64,000 bases of DNA from NCBI RefSeq assembly GCF_011250555.1, contig NZ_JAANMZ010000003.1, positions 1 to 64,000 on the forward strand, given 5' to 3'. The notes beneath the pieces were generated by a model. That model made no database searches and was not told the origin of the DNA. It saw only the letters and a program-made list of their open reading frames with translations. A program made the position numbers and the translations under genes. Positions 48,376-56,675 of the stretch are shown here, piece by piece. How positions within the stretch are numbered: the first letter of the stretch is position 1; each line of letters opens with the position of its first letter. This stretch comes from Bacillus sp. MM2020_4 (GTDB taxonomy: Bacteria; Bacillota; Bacilli; Bacillales; Cytobacillaceae).

Positions 48376-48561
48376 GTGATACAGGTTAAACTATTTGATC
48401 GGGAGCATGAGAAGGATCTAGAGAAGGAAATGAATCGCTTTTTAAAAGGAATAGATGAAAAGAGTCTGCTAGATATAAAATATAATGTTGCGGCGATGAC
48501 GGAGGAAGAAGAGGAAGAGCAGATTTATTGCTTTTCGGCGATGATAATTTATAAGGCCTGA
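48376..48561 (+). CDS. cse60: Sporulation protein Cse60
   Basis: A 61-aa protein recognised as the Cse60 (YteV) family: MIQVKLFDREHEKDLEKEMNRFL at the start and EEEEEEQIYCFSAMIIYKA at the end. In B. subtilis cse60 is expressed in the mother cell under sigma-E; its function is unknown. The start is GTG with AGAGAGGAAG upstream. It supports the spore-former assignment. Confidence 0.9.
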   Translation: MIQVKLFDREHEKDLEKEMNRFLKGIDEKSLLDIKYNVAAMTEEEEEEQIYCFSAMIIYKA

Positions 48562-48582
48562 TATTACATCAGGCCATTTTTG
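48555..48582. terminator. Terminator between cse60 and ytfP
   Basis: Stem GGCCTGAT/ATCAGGCC followed by T5, overlapping the cse60 stop; it sits between converging genes. Confidence 0.8.
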
Positions 48583-49838
48583 GTCAACAAAGCAGCATTG
48601 GTTCCGGCAAGCCTGCCGGTTACGAGGGCAGAGGTAATATTATATCCTCCGGTGTACCCATGCACATCAAGAATTTCACCGCAAAAATACAAACCTCCCA
48701 TTAATTTGGAGCCCATCGTTTGCGGTTCGATTTCTTTAACAGACACACCTCCACCGGTCACGAATGCCTTTTCCAGTGGAAGGGTGCCATTTACCTTGAT
48801 TGAGAATTGCTTGCAGCTTTTGGCAAAACTACGAATTTTTTCATTTGAAATGGTGCTGCCTTGTTCAGATGGGTCAATCCCACTTTGTTCTAAAAGGAAT
48901 AGTAGATATCGTTCAGGAACAAGACCTTTTAACGTATTTTTAATACTTTTCTTAGGCTCACTTTTTACAAGCATGTTGATTTCTTGAAAAATTCCTTCTT
49001 CCTTTTTGTCCGGCAATACATCAATACTCATCGTAACTTCTTTCAGATTCCACTTCTTCATTGCTTTAACAACAAACTGGCTGCAGCGTAGAACTGCTGG
49101 TCCGCTGAGACCAAAATGGGTAAACAGCATATCCATTCGGTGTGAGATAATGGGTTTGCCCTTTGGATTCAACACACTCAAATTAACGTCCCTTAAAGCT
49201 AAACCTTGAAGTGATTTATTTTTGATAAAGGGTTCGTTGGACGTAATGGGTACTTCCGTCGGAAACAGTTCTGTAATCGTGTGCCCAGCTTTCTTCGCCC
49301 AGGCATAACCATCACCCGTCGAACCAGTATGGGGAACAGACTTTCCGCCAACGGCAATGACAATCGATTTTGTCCCGATCTTTTGCCCGTCCTTCAACAA
49401 AACCGTTGCAACAGTTCCATTTTCATAAATAACGTCTGCAACCGGGCTGTTTCTGAAAATTCTTACATGGAGCTTTTCTAATTGTTCTAAAAGTGCGTCG
49501 ACAACCGATTGGGCTTTATTCGAAACCGGGAACATCCGTCCGTGATCCTCTTCCTTTAAACCGACGCCTAATTTTTCAAAGAATTTAATAATATCTTCAT
49601 TACTAAAAATCGAAAAAGCACTATATAAAAACTTCCCATTTCCCGGCAAGTGTTTAATGATTTCTTCGATAGGCAGGCGGTTGGTAACATTACAGCGCCC
49701 ACCACCGGAAATCGCCAACTTCCGCCCAAGCTTGTCTCCTTTATCAATTAATAAAACCTTTGCCCCTTTTTCACCGGCAGCAATAGCAGCCATTAACCCG
49801 GAAGGACCACCGCCAATGACAATGACATCATATTCCAT
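48564..49838 (-). CDS. ytfP: Flavoprotein YtfP (HI0933/BaiN family)
   Basis: A 424-aa FAD-dependent oxidoreductase-like protein. The dinucleotide-binding motif [12 protein letters not shown] is at the N terminus, [16 protein letters not shown] follows, and the C terminus has the FAD-contacting [16 protein letters not shown] and [14 protein letters not shown]. The substrate is unknown. The start has a weak GTTGGTG site. It converges on cse60 and is divergent from ytgP. Confidence 0.88.
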   Translation of the reverse strand: MEYDVIVIGGGPSGLMAAIAAGEKGAKVLLIDKGDKLGRKLAISGGGRCNVTNRLPIEEIIKHLPGNGKFLYSAFSIFSNEDIIKFFEKLGVGLKEEDHGRMFPVSNKAQSVVDALLEQLEKLHVRIFRNSPVADVIYENGTVATVLLKDGQKIGTKSIVIAVGGKSVPHTGSTGDGYAWAKKAGHTITELFPTEVPITSNEPFIKNKSLQGLALRDVNLSVLNPKGKPIISHRMDMLFTHFGLSGPAVLRCSQFVVKAMKKWNLKEVTMSIDVLPDKKEEGIFQEINMLVKSEPKKSIKNTLKGLVPERYLLFLLEQSGIDPSEQGSTISNEKIRSFAKSCKQFSIKVNGTLPLEKAFVTGGGVSVKEIEPQTMGSKLMGGLYFCGEILDVHGYTGGYNITSALVTGRLAGTNAALLTKNGLM

Positions 49839-50041
49839 ATTTACACCAACTTTATAGTAATCATCCCTTCATTATAAACAAAACTTGTGAAAATAAAACG
49901 AAAACAGTAGGAATCTTGATAAAAATAACTAGGTTGTGAGTAGCGTCTGAGGGAAAGAAGTTGTAAACTACTAATAGTGTGCAAAAAAGGTCGAATTTTT
50001 TTGAAACCCCACACATATTTCTTCGGGTAGGAAGGGATTTT

Positions 50042-51667
50042 ATGCAGTCTAAGCTTTTAAGAGGAACATTTATTTTAACGTTAGGAACGATTCTTTCAAA
50101 GGTAATCGGCTTAATTTACGTTATTCCATTCTTTCAAATTGTTGGCAGGGAAGGGACAACACTTTATCAATTCTCGTATGTTCCCTATACCATTTTTATA
50201 AGTATTGCAACTGCTGGAGTGCCACTTGCCGTTTCAAAATTCATTTCAAAATATAATGCACTTGAGGAATATGCAGTTGGCAGAAAGCTGTTTAAATCGG
50301 GTTTAGTTATCATGCTGGCAACTGGGATTATGGCCTTTTTAGTTATGTATCTAGCAGCACCCACATTAGCAGAAATGAGTGTTGGTGATAAAAAGGCCAA
50401 TTTAGATAATGTTACAACGGTCATGCGTGCCGTCAGCTTTGCGTTAATTGTTGTTCCATTTATGAGTCTAATCAGAGGCTTCTTTCAAGGGCACCAATCG
50501 ATGGGACCTTCAGCACTATCCCAAGTGGTAGAGCAAATCGTCAGGATTGCGTTTACTCTTCTAGGGGCGTTCGCTGTCTTACATATGTTTAATGGTAAGA
50601 TGGTAACGGCCGTAAGTGTGGCTACATTTGCTGCTTTTATTGGCGCCATTGGTGGTCTAGTCGTTTTATTTTGGTATTGGTATAAACGAAAACCGTATTT
50701 GGATGATCTGCTTACACATGACAAGGGCACAATTGATATCTCCCTTAAGGATATTTATAAGGAAATTCTTATTTATGCCTTCCCTTTCGTGTTAGTTGGT
50801 ATTGCAAACCCTTTATTCCAGGCGATTGATCAATTTACCTTTAGTCAGGCCATGGCTGAAATCGGGAAAAAGAAATTTGCTGAATCCTTCTTCTCTATTT
50901 TGAATTTTGAATCCCATAAAATTGTGATTATTCCTGTCTCGCTGGCAACAGGTTTTTCGTTAACGCTTGTACCAAGTATTACAAGGGCATTCGTTGAGGG
51001 AGAAGGGGCAAGCCTAAACCGCCAGTTAAATCAGACATTTCAGGTGCTATTATTTTTAACATTGCCTGCGGCCATCGGACTTTCGTTATTGGCAGAACCA
51101 GTATATACCGCATTTTATCAGCATGATGTTATTGGTACGGAGGTGTTAAGAGCTTACGCACCAGTTGCCATACTCTTTTCCTTATATTCTGTCACGGCAG
51201 CCATATTACAAGGGATCAACGAACAGCGATATACGGTGTTAAGTTTACTTGTAGGCTTATTAATAAAATTGTCACTAAATATTCCGTTAATCAAAATGAT
51301 GGAGACAAGAGGGGCAGTATTGGCGACTACACTTGGATACGTTGCCGCCATACTCATCAATTTTTTTGTTATTAAGGCCTATGCCCGTTATCCATTCCGA
51401 CTCGTTTGGAGGAGGAGCTTGTTAATCGTCATCTTTGCCGGATGCATGTGGGTGGGCACAGAATTAATGTACAAACTATTATCGTTATTCCTTTCTCCTG
51501 CATCGAAGATTGAATCCGTATTAATGATCGTTATTTGTGCCGCAGTGGGAGCCGGGATTTACTTTTACCTTGGTTTAAAATCAGGTCTTGCTCACCGATT
51601 ATTTGGCGATAAACTTGATCGCTTATTGACCAAATTGCCTGGAAGGAGGAGAAGCGTTGAGAATTGA
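50042..51667 (+). CDS. ytgP: Lipid II flippase-like polysaccharide transporter YtgP (MurJ type)
   Basis: A MOP-superfamily membrane protein (541 aa, about 14 helices). B. subtilis YtgP complements E. coli MurJ loss, so it is expected to flip lipid II for peptidoglycan. Conserved features include the N-terminal LRGTFILTLGTILSKVIGLIYVIPF and the GFFQGHQSM segment. The start MQSKLLRG follows AGGAAGGGA; 21 upstream in-frame codons look untranslated. It overlaps the pseudouridine synthase gene by 11 nt. Confidence 0.9.
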   Translation: MQSKLLRGTFILTLGTILSKVIGLIYVIPFFQIVGREGTTLYQFSYVPYTIFISIATAGVPLAVSKFISKYNALEEYAVGRKLFKSGLVIMLATGIMAFLVMYLAAPTLAEMSVGDKKANLDNVTTVMRAVSFALIVVPFMSLIRGFFQGHQSMGPSALSQVVEQIVRIAFTLLGAFAVLHMFNGKMVTAVSVATFAAFIGAIGGLVVLFWYWYKRKPYLDDLLTHDKGTIDISLKDIYKEILIYAFPFVLVGIANPLFQAIDQFTFSQAMAEIGKKKFAESFFSILNFESHKIVIIPVSLATGFSLTLVPSITRAFVEGEGASLNRQLNQTFQVLLFLTLPAAIGLSLLAEPVYTAFYQHDVIGTEVLRAYAPVAILFSLYSVTAAILQGINEQRYTVLSLLVGLLIKLSLNIPLIKMMETRGAVLATTLGYVAAILINFFVIKAYARYPFRLVWRRSLLIVIFAGCMWVGTELMYKLLSLFLSPASKIESVLMIVICAAVGAGIYFYLGLKSGLAHRLFGDKLDRLLTKLPGRRRSVEN

Positions 51668-52376
51668 TAAAATGCTAGCGAACCTAGGTTACGGTAGCCG
51701 CAAGGAAGTCAAGCAACTGCTCAAAGGCGGCGCGGTTAAGGTTGATGATATTGTTGTCAAGGATGCCAAGCAGCATGTCGATACCGCCAAACAAACTGTC
51801 ACCTTAAATGGTGAAGTGGTAGAATACAGGGAATTTATTTATTTAATGATGAACAAGCCGCAAGGAGTATTATCAGCAACAGAGGATAATTCCTGCGAGA
51901 CCGTCATCGATTTGTTGGAGATGGAGGATCAGGTATATGAGCCATTCCCAGTCGGTCGGTTAGACAAGGATACGGAAGGATTGCTGCTGATCACGAATGA
52001 TGGTCAATTGGCACACAAGTTGCTTTCTCCGAAAAAACATGTGCCAAAGACGTATTTCGCAGTGATTGATAGTGAGGTAACGGAGAAGGATATTGAGGTC
52101 TTCGCGAAAGGTGTAACCTTGGACGACGGCTACGAAACAAAGCCCGGCGAATTAAAAATCTTAAAATCCGGCATTCGCTCCGATATTGAACTAACCATTA
52201 CCGAAGGCAAATTTCATCAGGTGAAAAGAATGTTTGAAGCTGTTGGAAAAAAGGTCGTTTATCTTAAGCGGATTTCAATGGGCCCTCTTCCGTTAGATGA
52301 AACACTTGAACTTGGTGAATACCGGGAATTAACGGATGAAGAAGTCGAGCTATTGAGAGAGTATCAAGTAAAATAG
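51657..52376 (+). CDS. ytzG: rRNA pseudouridine synthase, RsuA family (YtzG)
   Basis: A 239-aa RsuA/RluB/RluE-type enzyme with an N-terminal S4 RNA-binding domain (about 1-60) and catalytic Asp103 in GRLDKDTEGLL. KFHQVKRMFEAVG is the C-terminal family motif. The start is TTG with AAGGAGGAG upstream, inside ytgP, so translation may be coupled. The exact rRNA target cannot be read from sequence. Confidence 0.9.
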   Translation: MRIDKMLANLGYGSRKEVKQLLKGGAVKVDDIVVKDAKQHVDTAKQTVTLNGEVVEYREFIYLMMNKPQGVLSATEDNSCETVIDLLEMEDQVYEPFPVGRLDKDTEGLLLITNDGQLAHKLLSPKKHVPKTYFAVIDSEVTEKDIEVFAKGVTLDDGYETKPGELKILKSGIRSDIELTITEGKFHQVKRMFEAVGKKVVYLKRISMGPLPLDETLELGEYRELTDEEVELLREYQVK

Positions 52377-52377
52377 A

Positions 52378-52411
52378 GAAAAAGCAGCTAATTTGTCAGC
52401 TGCTTTTTCTC
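52378..52411 (+). terminator. ytgP-ytzG terminator
   Basis: Stem GAGAAAAAGCAGCT/AGCTGCTTTTTCTC with A and T runs. Confidence 0.88.
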
Positions 52412-52474
52412 ATTTCTACTGATATACGCTAATATTCCTTTACGATACCTCTTTGAGCCCCGTTCATGACTACT

Positions 52475-52909
52475 TTAAGCATTTAGAAAGGACTTCAACA
52501 TCCAATTATGCTTAGTAAGCTTGCCAATAAGTCCAAGGAACATATCGCTGGTCACTTCGTCATTAGCTTGCTCCGCTACTTCCATTCCGGCTTTTAATTC
52601 ATCAATGATTAGAGTAAAGTCGTGAATCACTGCTTGTACCATTTCTTCAGCTGATACCTTTTCATTGGTTTCTTCGATTGTAGCAATTTGAAGCACCTCT
52701 TTTAAAGTTGAAACGGGGCTGCCGCCAATTGCCAGTAATTGTTCGGCAAATTCATCCATCGTTGCTGTTGCTTCTTCGTAAAGTTCTTCAAATTTGGCAT
52801 GCAGGGTAAAGAAGTGAGGTCCTTTCACATACCAGTGAAAATGGTGTAATTTTGTGTATAATACGTTCCAGTTTGCGATTTGTTGGTTAAGTACTTGTTC
52901 GATTGTCAT
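52475..52909 (-). CDS. dps: Dps/MrgA-family ferritin-like DNA-protecting protein
   Basis: A 144-aa ferritin-like miniferritin that stores iron and protects DNA against peroxide. Conserved ferroxidase residues lie in HHFHWYVKGPHFFTLHAKFEELYEE and the following DEFAEQLLAIGG. A perfect PerR box lies just upstream of its promoter, as for B. subtilis mrgA. AGGAGG precedes the ATG. Paralogues differ little, so dps and mrgA cannot be separated here. Confidence 0.92.
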   Translation of the reverse strand: MTIEQVLNQQIANWNVLYTKLHHFHWYVKGPHFFTLHAKFEELYEEATATMDEFAEQLLAIGGSPVSTLKEVLQIATIEETNEKVSAEEMVQAVIHDFTLIIDELKAGMEVAEQANDEVTSDMFLGLIGKLTKHNWMLKSFLNA

Positions 52910-52941
52910 TTAACATTCCTCCTAATTTCTTATCTGCTTTT

Positions 52942-52969
52942 ATTATAACATATATCATTTTATAATCAA
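52942..52969 (-). promoter_or_regulatory. dps promoter
   Basis: Read on the minus strand: TTGATT, a 16-nt spacer, then TATAAT, about 30 nt before the gene start. Confidence 0.7.
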
Positions 52970-52976
52970 TACTAAA

Positions 52977-52991
52977 TTATAATAATTATAA
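52977..52991. promoter_or_regulatory. PerR box upstream of dps
   Basis: TTATAATAATTATAA matches the PerR consensus TTATAATNATTATAA at every position. It lies immediately upstream of the -35. Confidence 0.85.
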
Positions 52992-53041
52992 ATAAGGTTA
53001 TGATTATTTTTTTGAAAAAAAGTCATACCCATTAACATTTT

Positions 53042-53302
53042 TTATCCAAATCCTTGCGTTTTCACCATTTTGGTCGGCAATCCACAGGTCTCTCTGTAAT
53101 TCACCTTCATATTTTTATCCTTAAATCCAAAAACAATTCTGCCGTCGTCAATATAGCCTAAGTGATTTTTGTGGAATGACCATTTTACAATAGTGACCAC
53201 ATTCATTACATCCATTACTTCGAAGTGACTGTTTACGCGTTTACCAAACTCATTGGCAGCAATAATAGAAACATCATTACGAAACAAAGCTTTTTTTTTC
53301 AT
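53042..53302 (-). CDS. Hypothetical protein (86 aa)
   Basis: An 86-aa basic soluble protein, not recognised. It has NDVSIIAANEFGKRVNSHFEV and KWSFHKNHLGYIDDGRIVFGFKDKN, a pattern like a small beta-rich domain. AGGTGAAAGG precedes the ATG. It lies alone between dps and speD. Codon use looks normal. Confidence 0.6.
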   Translation of the reverse strand: MKKKALFRNDVSIIAANEFGKRVNSHFEVMDVMNVVTIVKWSFHKNHLGYIDDGRIVFGFKDKNMKVNYRETCGLPTKMVKTQGFG

Positions 53303-53488
53303 CCTTTCACCTCATACTAGAAGACCTTAAATTATTTTCCACAAGTTAATATGAAATATGAATATATAATTAACCGCAGAATTTGGATTTTTTTGATAGA
53401 GTATCTTTGGGAAAAAAATAAGTAACAGGGTGTAACAATGGGTACTATAAATCCTAAATAGGTTTTAGGATATGAAGGGGGAAGAATC

Positions 53489-54298
53489 ATGAGACTTACA
53501 CATGAACAGGCCATTGAGTTACATGGCTTCAATAACCTTACGAAGTCACTAAGCTTTAATATGTATGACATTTGTTTTACAAAAACGCGGGAAGAGCGGG
53601 AAGCGTATTTAAACTATATTGATGAACAATATAGTGGGGAAAGATTGCAGAAAATATTAACACATGTTTCCGATATAATTGGTGCCCATGTTCTTAATGT
53701 AGCAAGTCAGGATTTTGAACCGGCGGGGGCAAGTGTGACTTTGTTGGTATCAGAAGGCCCGGTTGCCAATGCCCCTTCAGAGTCCTTTGAGGAATCCCCG
53801 GGTCCGCTCCCGGAATCAGTAGTCATGCAGTTAGATAAAAGCCATATTACGGTCCATACATATCCGGAATTTCATCCTGATGAGGGGATCAGTACATTTC
53901 GGGCGGATATTGATGTCTCCACCTGTGGTGAGATTTCGCCGCTTAAGGCACTCCATTATTTAATCCGGGCGTTTGAGACAGATGTTATGACGATTGATTA
54001 CCGTGTTCGCGGTTTTACAAGGGATAAAACGGGGCACAAGCTATTTATTGACCACGAAATCAACTCGATTCAGAATTACATTCCAGAAGATGTTGGCGAG
54101 TTATTCGATATGATTGACGTCAATGTCTATCAGGAGCATATTTTTCACACAAAATGTAAGCTGCGTGAATTTGATTTAAATAACTATTTATTTGGCTATA
54201 CGAAAGAGAAGCTGACACCAGATGAACATATTGAAATTACCGAAAGATTGAAGCAAGAGATGGATGAAATTTTTTATGGAAAAAATATCGTTCCATGA
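53489..54298 (+). CDS. speD: S-adenosylmethionine decarboxylase proenzyme, long (E. coli-like) form
   Basis: Makes the aminopropyl donor for spermidine. The 269-aa proenzyme self-cleaves to form a pyruvoyl group; the site is Lys117-Ser118 in [15 protein letters not shown]. The length and the [12 protein letters not shown] and [16 protein letters not shown] segments are those of the E. coli-type enzyme, not the 126-aa form typified by B. subtilis SpeD. GAAGGGGG precedes the ATG. No speE adjoins it. Confidence 0.92.
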   Translation: MRLTHEQAIELHGFNNLTKSLSFNMYDICFTKTREEREAYLNYIDEQYSGERLQKILTHVSDIIGAHVLNVASQDFEPAGASVTLLVSEGPVANAPSESFEESPGPLPESVVMQLDKSHITVHTYPEFHPDEGISTFRADIDVSTCGEISPLKALHYLIRAFETDVMTIDYRVRGFTRDKTGHKLFIDHEINSIQNYIPEDVGELFDMIDVNVYQEHIFHTKCKLREFDLNNYLFGYTKEKLTPDEHIEITERLKQEMDEIFYGKNIVP

Positions 54299-54312
54299 AA
54301 GAGAGTACGGTT

Positions 54313-54364
54313 TGTACTGCACCCCAAGAGTCAGATTTTACTCTACCTTTTGGGGTGCAGTACA
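54313..54364. repeat. 52-bp palindrome with IS3-type ends
   Basis: The 15-bp arms TGTACTGCACCCCAA and TTGGGGTGCAGTACA are perfect inverted repeats, with a nested AGAGT/ACTCT stem between them. TGTACTG-CCCCAA termini resemble inverted repeats of IS3-family (IS150-group) elements of Bacillus. No transposase is present and there is no T run. Confidence 0.6.
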
Positions 54365-54384
54365 TTCTCCATGTGTAAGATTAA

Positions 54385-55131
54385 TTAACTATTTAACAAA
54401 TGATGCAGCATTCGATTTTTATCATCAAAAAATTGCTTCATTATCCGATAATGGTTTGTTTCTTCGAGTTTGCACTCTCGAATTCCTTTTTCGCTGAATT
54501 CGAAGATTTTTGCATCCGGATACGCCATGATGATCGGCGAATGGGTAGCAATAATAAATTGGGAGTTCTCGTTAACCAAGTCGTGAATCCGCGTCAGCAT
54601 CGACATTTGCCGAAGAGGTGAAAGTGCTGCTTCTGGTTCGTCCAAAAGATAGAGTCCGTTTCCTCCGAAGCGATGAAGAAACGTAGCAAAAAATGCCTCG
54701 CCATGTGACTGTTCATGCAAGGATAGACCGCCAAAGGAATCAATGATTGGCCGGCCGCGACCTGCCTGATCCAATTCCTCAATGTTCGAAGCCACATTAT
54801 AAAAACTTTCTGCCCGCAAGAAAAAGCCATCCTTCGGTTTTTCAATCCCTTTGATCAATCTGAGATAGTCACCAAGGGATGAATGGGAGTCAAAGGTGGA
54901 AAAGTTAAAATTAAACGAACCGCCTTCCGGATTGAAGCCTAAAGCAACCGCAACCGCCTCAAGCAAAGTGGATTTACCCATCCCATTTTCACCAATAAGA
55001 AACGTGACCTTCGGATGAAAAGAAAGTTCGTCTAATGCCTTCAAACTCGGCAGGTTGAAGGGGTATTTTTTAAAAGAAGGGATTTCATCTCGCTTTATTT
55101 GGATACTTCTTATATATTGAGTGGTTAACAT
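54385..55131 (-). CDS. Orphan AAA-family ATPase (COG3910-like)
   Basis: A 248-aa ABC-type ATPase without a membrane partner. Walker A is GENGMGKST near residue 47, the signature-like region is LSLHEQSHGE, Walker B is LYLLDEPEAALSP, and the switch is IATHSP. It resembles predicted ATPases of the SMC/RecF/OLD group used in DNA-related or defence roles, but no nuclease gene is adjacent. AAGGGGTAGG precedes the ATG. Confidence 0.82.
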   Translation of the reverse strand: MLTTQYIRSIQIKRDEIPSFKKYPFNLPSLKALDELSFHPKVTFLIGENGMGKSTLLEAVAVALGFNPEGGSFNFNFSTFDSHSSLGDYLRLIKGIEKPKDGFFLRAESFYNVASNIEELDQAGRGRPIIDSFGGLSLHEQSHGEAFFATFLHRFGGNGLYLLDEPEAALSPLRQMSMLTRIHDLVNENSQFIIATHSPIIMAYPDAKIFEFSEKGIRECKLEETNHYRIMKQFFDDKNRMLHHLLNS

Positions 55132-55264
55132 AAATCCTACCCCTTCATTTTTTAATCATTGTATCATGGAAAGTGGTAAATGATGGAGCGATAAGTTAGC
55201 TGTAAACGCATATTTCTAATGCCTATCCCATACATTGAAATGACAAGAGGATGGGGGGATGTCT

Positions 55265-55693
55265 ATGCAATTTTACTATGGATCGCAAATGCCGCTGCGT
55301 ATTTTGGATGAGGCAGAATTTTGGAAGCATCAGGAAGAGGAACATACGGTTGTTATTCGCGAGCTGGTGTCAGGACTGGAGCCTGAGTTTGTCGATGCCT
55401 TGAAAAAATGGGAACAAGCTCTTGGGGAAACACACAAACAGGTTGTCAGTTTCATTGAATCCGTCATTCGGTCGGGTTCACAGGTATCAAATCAATTGTA
55501 TCAGCAGGTGCTCCAGCTCGTCTCCTTTTGCTTGGAGGAGAGTGAATCATTTATTCAATTATGTGAGCAAATCAAGACACATAGCCAAGCAGTCAGCGGT
55601 AATCATACCGCTAAAGTAGTTTTAAATCATATCATTCGTGAATCCGAGTACTTTGTGGGTATAGCTCGGGCGCTGCTTTCCAGCGGTCAATAA
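55265..55693 (+). CDS. DUF2935-like helical protein (142 aa)
   Basis: A predicted four-helix protein beginning MQFYYGSQMPLRILDEAEFWKHQEEEHTVVIREL. The EFWxxQxxEH pattern and length suggest DUF2935, found in Bacillus and Clostridium and of unknown function; conserved His and Glu could bind metal. The ATG at 55265 follows GGGGGG by 6 nt and is preferred to 55259, which abuts that site. A terminator follows. Confidence 0.7.
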   Translation: MQFYYGSQMPLRILDEAEFWKHQEEEHTVVIRELVSGLEPEFVDALKKWEQALGETHKQVVSFIESVIRSGSQVSNQLYQQVLQLVSFCLEESESFIQLCEQIKTHSQAVSGNHTAKVVLNHIIRESEYFVGIARALLSSGQ

Positions 55694-55715
55694 TTTTGAA
55701 TGAAAAAAGATAGTT

Positions 55716-55752
55716 AAGGTGACTCTACAAAATGTGTAGAGTCGCCTTTTTA
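55716..55752 (+). terminator. Terminator after the DUF2935-like gene
   Basis: Stem AAGGTGACTCTACA/TGTAGAGTCGCCTT followed by TTT. Confidence 0.85.
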
Positions 55753-55755
55753 CGA

Positions 55756-55808
55756 TTGACATGAAACCAAAAGGTGTTATATTATTTTAAAGATAAACCA
55801 ATTAGTTT
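55756..55808 (+). promoter_or_regulatory. Promoter and putative ArsR-type operator
   Basis: TTGACA (55756-55761), an 18-nt spacer and TATTAT form a promoter. Just downstream lies the near-palindrome AAACCAATTAGTTT (55795-55808), a likely operator for the ArsR-family regulator encoded in the same unit. Confidence 0.5.
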
Positions 55809-55837
55809 CGTATTTTAAAAATAGAGGAGCATTCAAA

Positions 55838-56260
55838 ATGGAAAATCAAACACAAACATTAGAAGACATTCGCTACACCCTAGTATACAATGCACCCATT
55901 TCGAAGGTATGGAATGCAGTTGCCACTTCAGAAGGCTTAGCAGCTTGGTTCATGCCCAATGATATGGAGCCTGTGGAAGGTCATGAATTTCATCTAAATG
56001 CCGGACAATTTGGGATGTCTCCATGTAAGGTAACAAAGGTCGATCCGCCTAACAGCCTATCGTTCAATTGGGGAAAAGATTGGACACTAACATTTGAATT
56101 AAAGGAAGTGGATGGCAAAACAGAATTTACCCTCATTCATGGCGGTTGGGATGTTAATAAAGTTACTGAGTTTGGTGCGCCTCATACTCCAATCCGTGAC
56201 AATATGAATCAGGGCTGGGCAGGTCTTGTTCAAAAATTACAAGCATATGTTGAGGCGTAA
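55838..56260 (+). CDS. SRPBCC/AHSA1-family protein (140 aa)
   Basis: A START-like hydrophobic-pocket protein of the AHSA1 type: YTLVYNAPISKVWNAVATSEGLAAWFMPND, then FTLIHGGWD and the C-terminal NMNQGWAGLVQKLQAYVEA. The ligand is unknown. AGAGGAG precedes the ATG. The next gene, an ArsR-family regulator, starts immediately after its stop; such pairs are common in Bacilli. Confidence 0.85.
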   Translation: MENQTQTLEDIRYTLVYNAPISKVWNAVATSEGLAAWFMPNDMEPVEGHEFHLNAGQFGMSPCKVTKVDPPNSLSFNWGKDWTLTFELKEVDGKTEFTLIHGGWDVNKVTEFGAPHTPIRDNMNQGWAGLVQKLQAYVEA

Positions 56261-56593
56261 ATGGTTGCGTCATCAGCAAAGCATGATGTCTTTCAAGCCA
56301 TCGCTGATCCAACAAGACGGAAGTTGTTGAAACTTCTTAGCACGGAAGAAATGCCTGTCACGGTGATTAGCGGACACTTCCCAATGAGCCGGACTGCTGT
56401 TTCTAAACATTTGCGTGTGTTAGCAGATGCTGGATTAGTGAAGGAGCGGAAAGTCGGCAGAGAAACACGGTACAAGCTTCAGCCAGAGCCGCTAGTTGAA
56501 TTAAAAGATTGGCTCCAGTATTTTGAACTATTTTGGGAAAATAAGCTAACAGCACTGAAATTATTTGTGGAGTCGGATGATCAGGATGAATAA
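56261..56593 (+). CDS. ArsR/SmtB-family transcriptional regulator
   Basis: A 110-aa winged-helix protein: HDVFQAIADPTRRKLLKLLSTEEMPVTVISGHFPMSRTAVSKHLRVLADAGLVKERKVGRETRYKLQ. No metal-binding ELCVCDL motif is present, so it is of the non-metal SdpR-like type. It starts with zero gap after the SRPBCC gene and probably represses this two-gene unit. Confidence 0.88.
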   Translation: MVASSAKHDVFQAIADPTRRKLLKLLSTEEMPVTVISGHFPMSRTAVSKHLRVLADAGLVKERKVGRETRYKLQPEPLVELKDWLQYFELFWENKLTALKLFVESDDQDE

Positions 56594-56600
56594 GTTACCA

Positions 56601-56625
56601 GAGCCAGGCATAGAGCCTGGCTTTT
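56601..56625 (+). terminator. Terminator after the ArsR gene
   Basis: Stem GCCAGGC/GCCTGGC followed by TTTTC. Confidence 0.7.
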
Positions 56626-56649
56626 CAGCAATCACGTGAAGTGTACACA

Positions 56650-56675
56650 GAAAAAGGCCAGCAAAATGCTGGCCA
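56650..56675 (-). terminator. Terminator of the amino acid permease gene
   Basis: Stem GGCCAGC/GCTGGCC; on the minus strand it is followed by T5. Confidence 0.8.
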
